A DNA stretch of 5,283 bases from Bacteroidia bacterium. GTDB lineage: Bacteria; Bacteroidota; Bacteroidia; Bacteroidales; Azobacteroidaceae. Positions 5,223 to 5,283 of the stretch are shown here, in pieces. The stretch covers positions 1 through 5,283 of the forward strand of contig BNTP01000163.1 in the NCBI GenBank assembly GCA_025996695.1. The letters run 5' to 3'. Numbering within the stretch: position 1 is the first letter of the stretch; each line of letters begins with the position of its first letter. The notes under the pieces are model-generated. The model was not told the DNA's origin. It worked only from the letters and a program-made list of their open reading frames with translations, and made no database searches. The position numbers were made by a program, and so were the translations under genes.

Positions 5223-5283
5223 TTACAGAACTTTTTTTCAGGGTCAACGCACTAAAGTTTGGCAATTACATGAATTAGTCTTT
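5223..5283. other. Upstream spacer with a 9-bp direct repeat, no gene seen
   Basis: No coding region is supported from the panD promoter to the window end. GCAATTACA occurs at 5219-5227 and again at 5262-5270, in the same orientation and 43 bases apart; the first copy overlaps the -33 element. This could be an operator pair or chance in A/T-rich DNA. Confidence 0.4.

Noticed and set aside
5228..5275. Divergent plus-strand promoter reading out of the window
   Set aside because: CTAAAGTTTGG has one base too many for TAnnTTTG, and the ATG at 5270 reaches a stop after two codons.

Overview
The window reads as a chromosomal segment from a member of the Bacteroidota, most likely Bacteroidales. The evidence is two promoters of the Bacteroidota sigma type (TTG near -33, TAnnTTTG near -7), start codons preceded by A/T-rich tracts instead of Shine-Dalgarno sites, a pseudouridine synthase with a long Asn/Gly/Arg/Tyr-rich N-terminal arm, and housekeeping proteins that resemble Bacteroidales versions. 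The assignment rests on these traits and on memory of the families; no search was run.

All six genes lie on the minus strand, so transcription runs from high to low coordinates. A first transcription unit starts at a promoter near 5190-5222. It carries panD (aspartate 1-decarboxylase, beta-alanine for pantothenate and CoA), a DUF2156/LPG_synthase_C-like protein and a GNAT-type acetyltransferase, separated by only 6 and 20 bases. A second promoter at 3248-3278, just past the acetyltransferase stop, drives purB (adenylosuccinate lyase) through a leader of about 70 nt with a perfect 7-bp hairpin. Next come an rluB-type rRNA pseudouridine synthase and, 30 bases after it, the first 98 codons of a class A penicillin-binding protein cut by the window edge. 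No gap exceeds 300 bases. No RNA gene, CRISPR array, IS element or defence gene was found.

The genes are ordinary housekeeping or family-level hypothetical genes. The unexplained structure is in the repeats. An 81-bp palindrome (1730-1810) abuts the purB stop codon, and a 12-bp piece of it with extended similarity recurs inside the first codons of rluB. A GC-rich segment resembling the palindrome's core lies in frame inside the acetyltransferase gene. Together with the hairpin in the purB leader, this suggests small dispersed palindromic repeats that have entered both spacers and coding sequence.

The first 29 bases are an exact inverted copy of part of rluB (689-717), and the penicillin-binding protein leaves its family pattern there. 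This is most simply a chimeric or misassembled contig end, so bases 1-29 should not be trusted.
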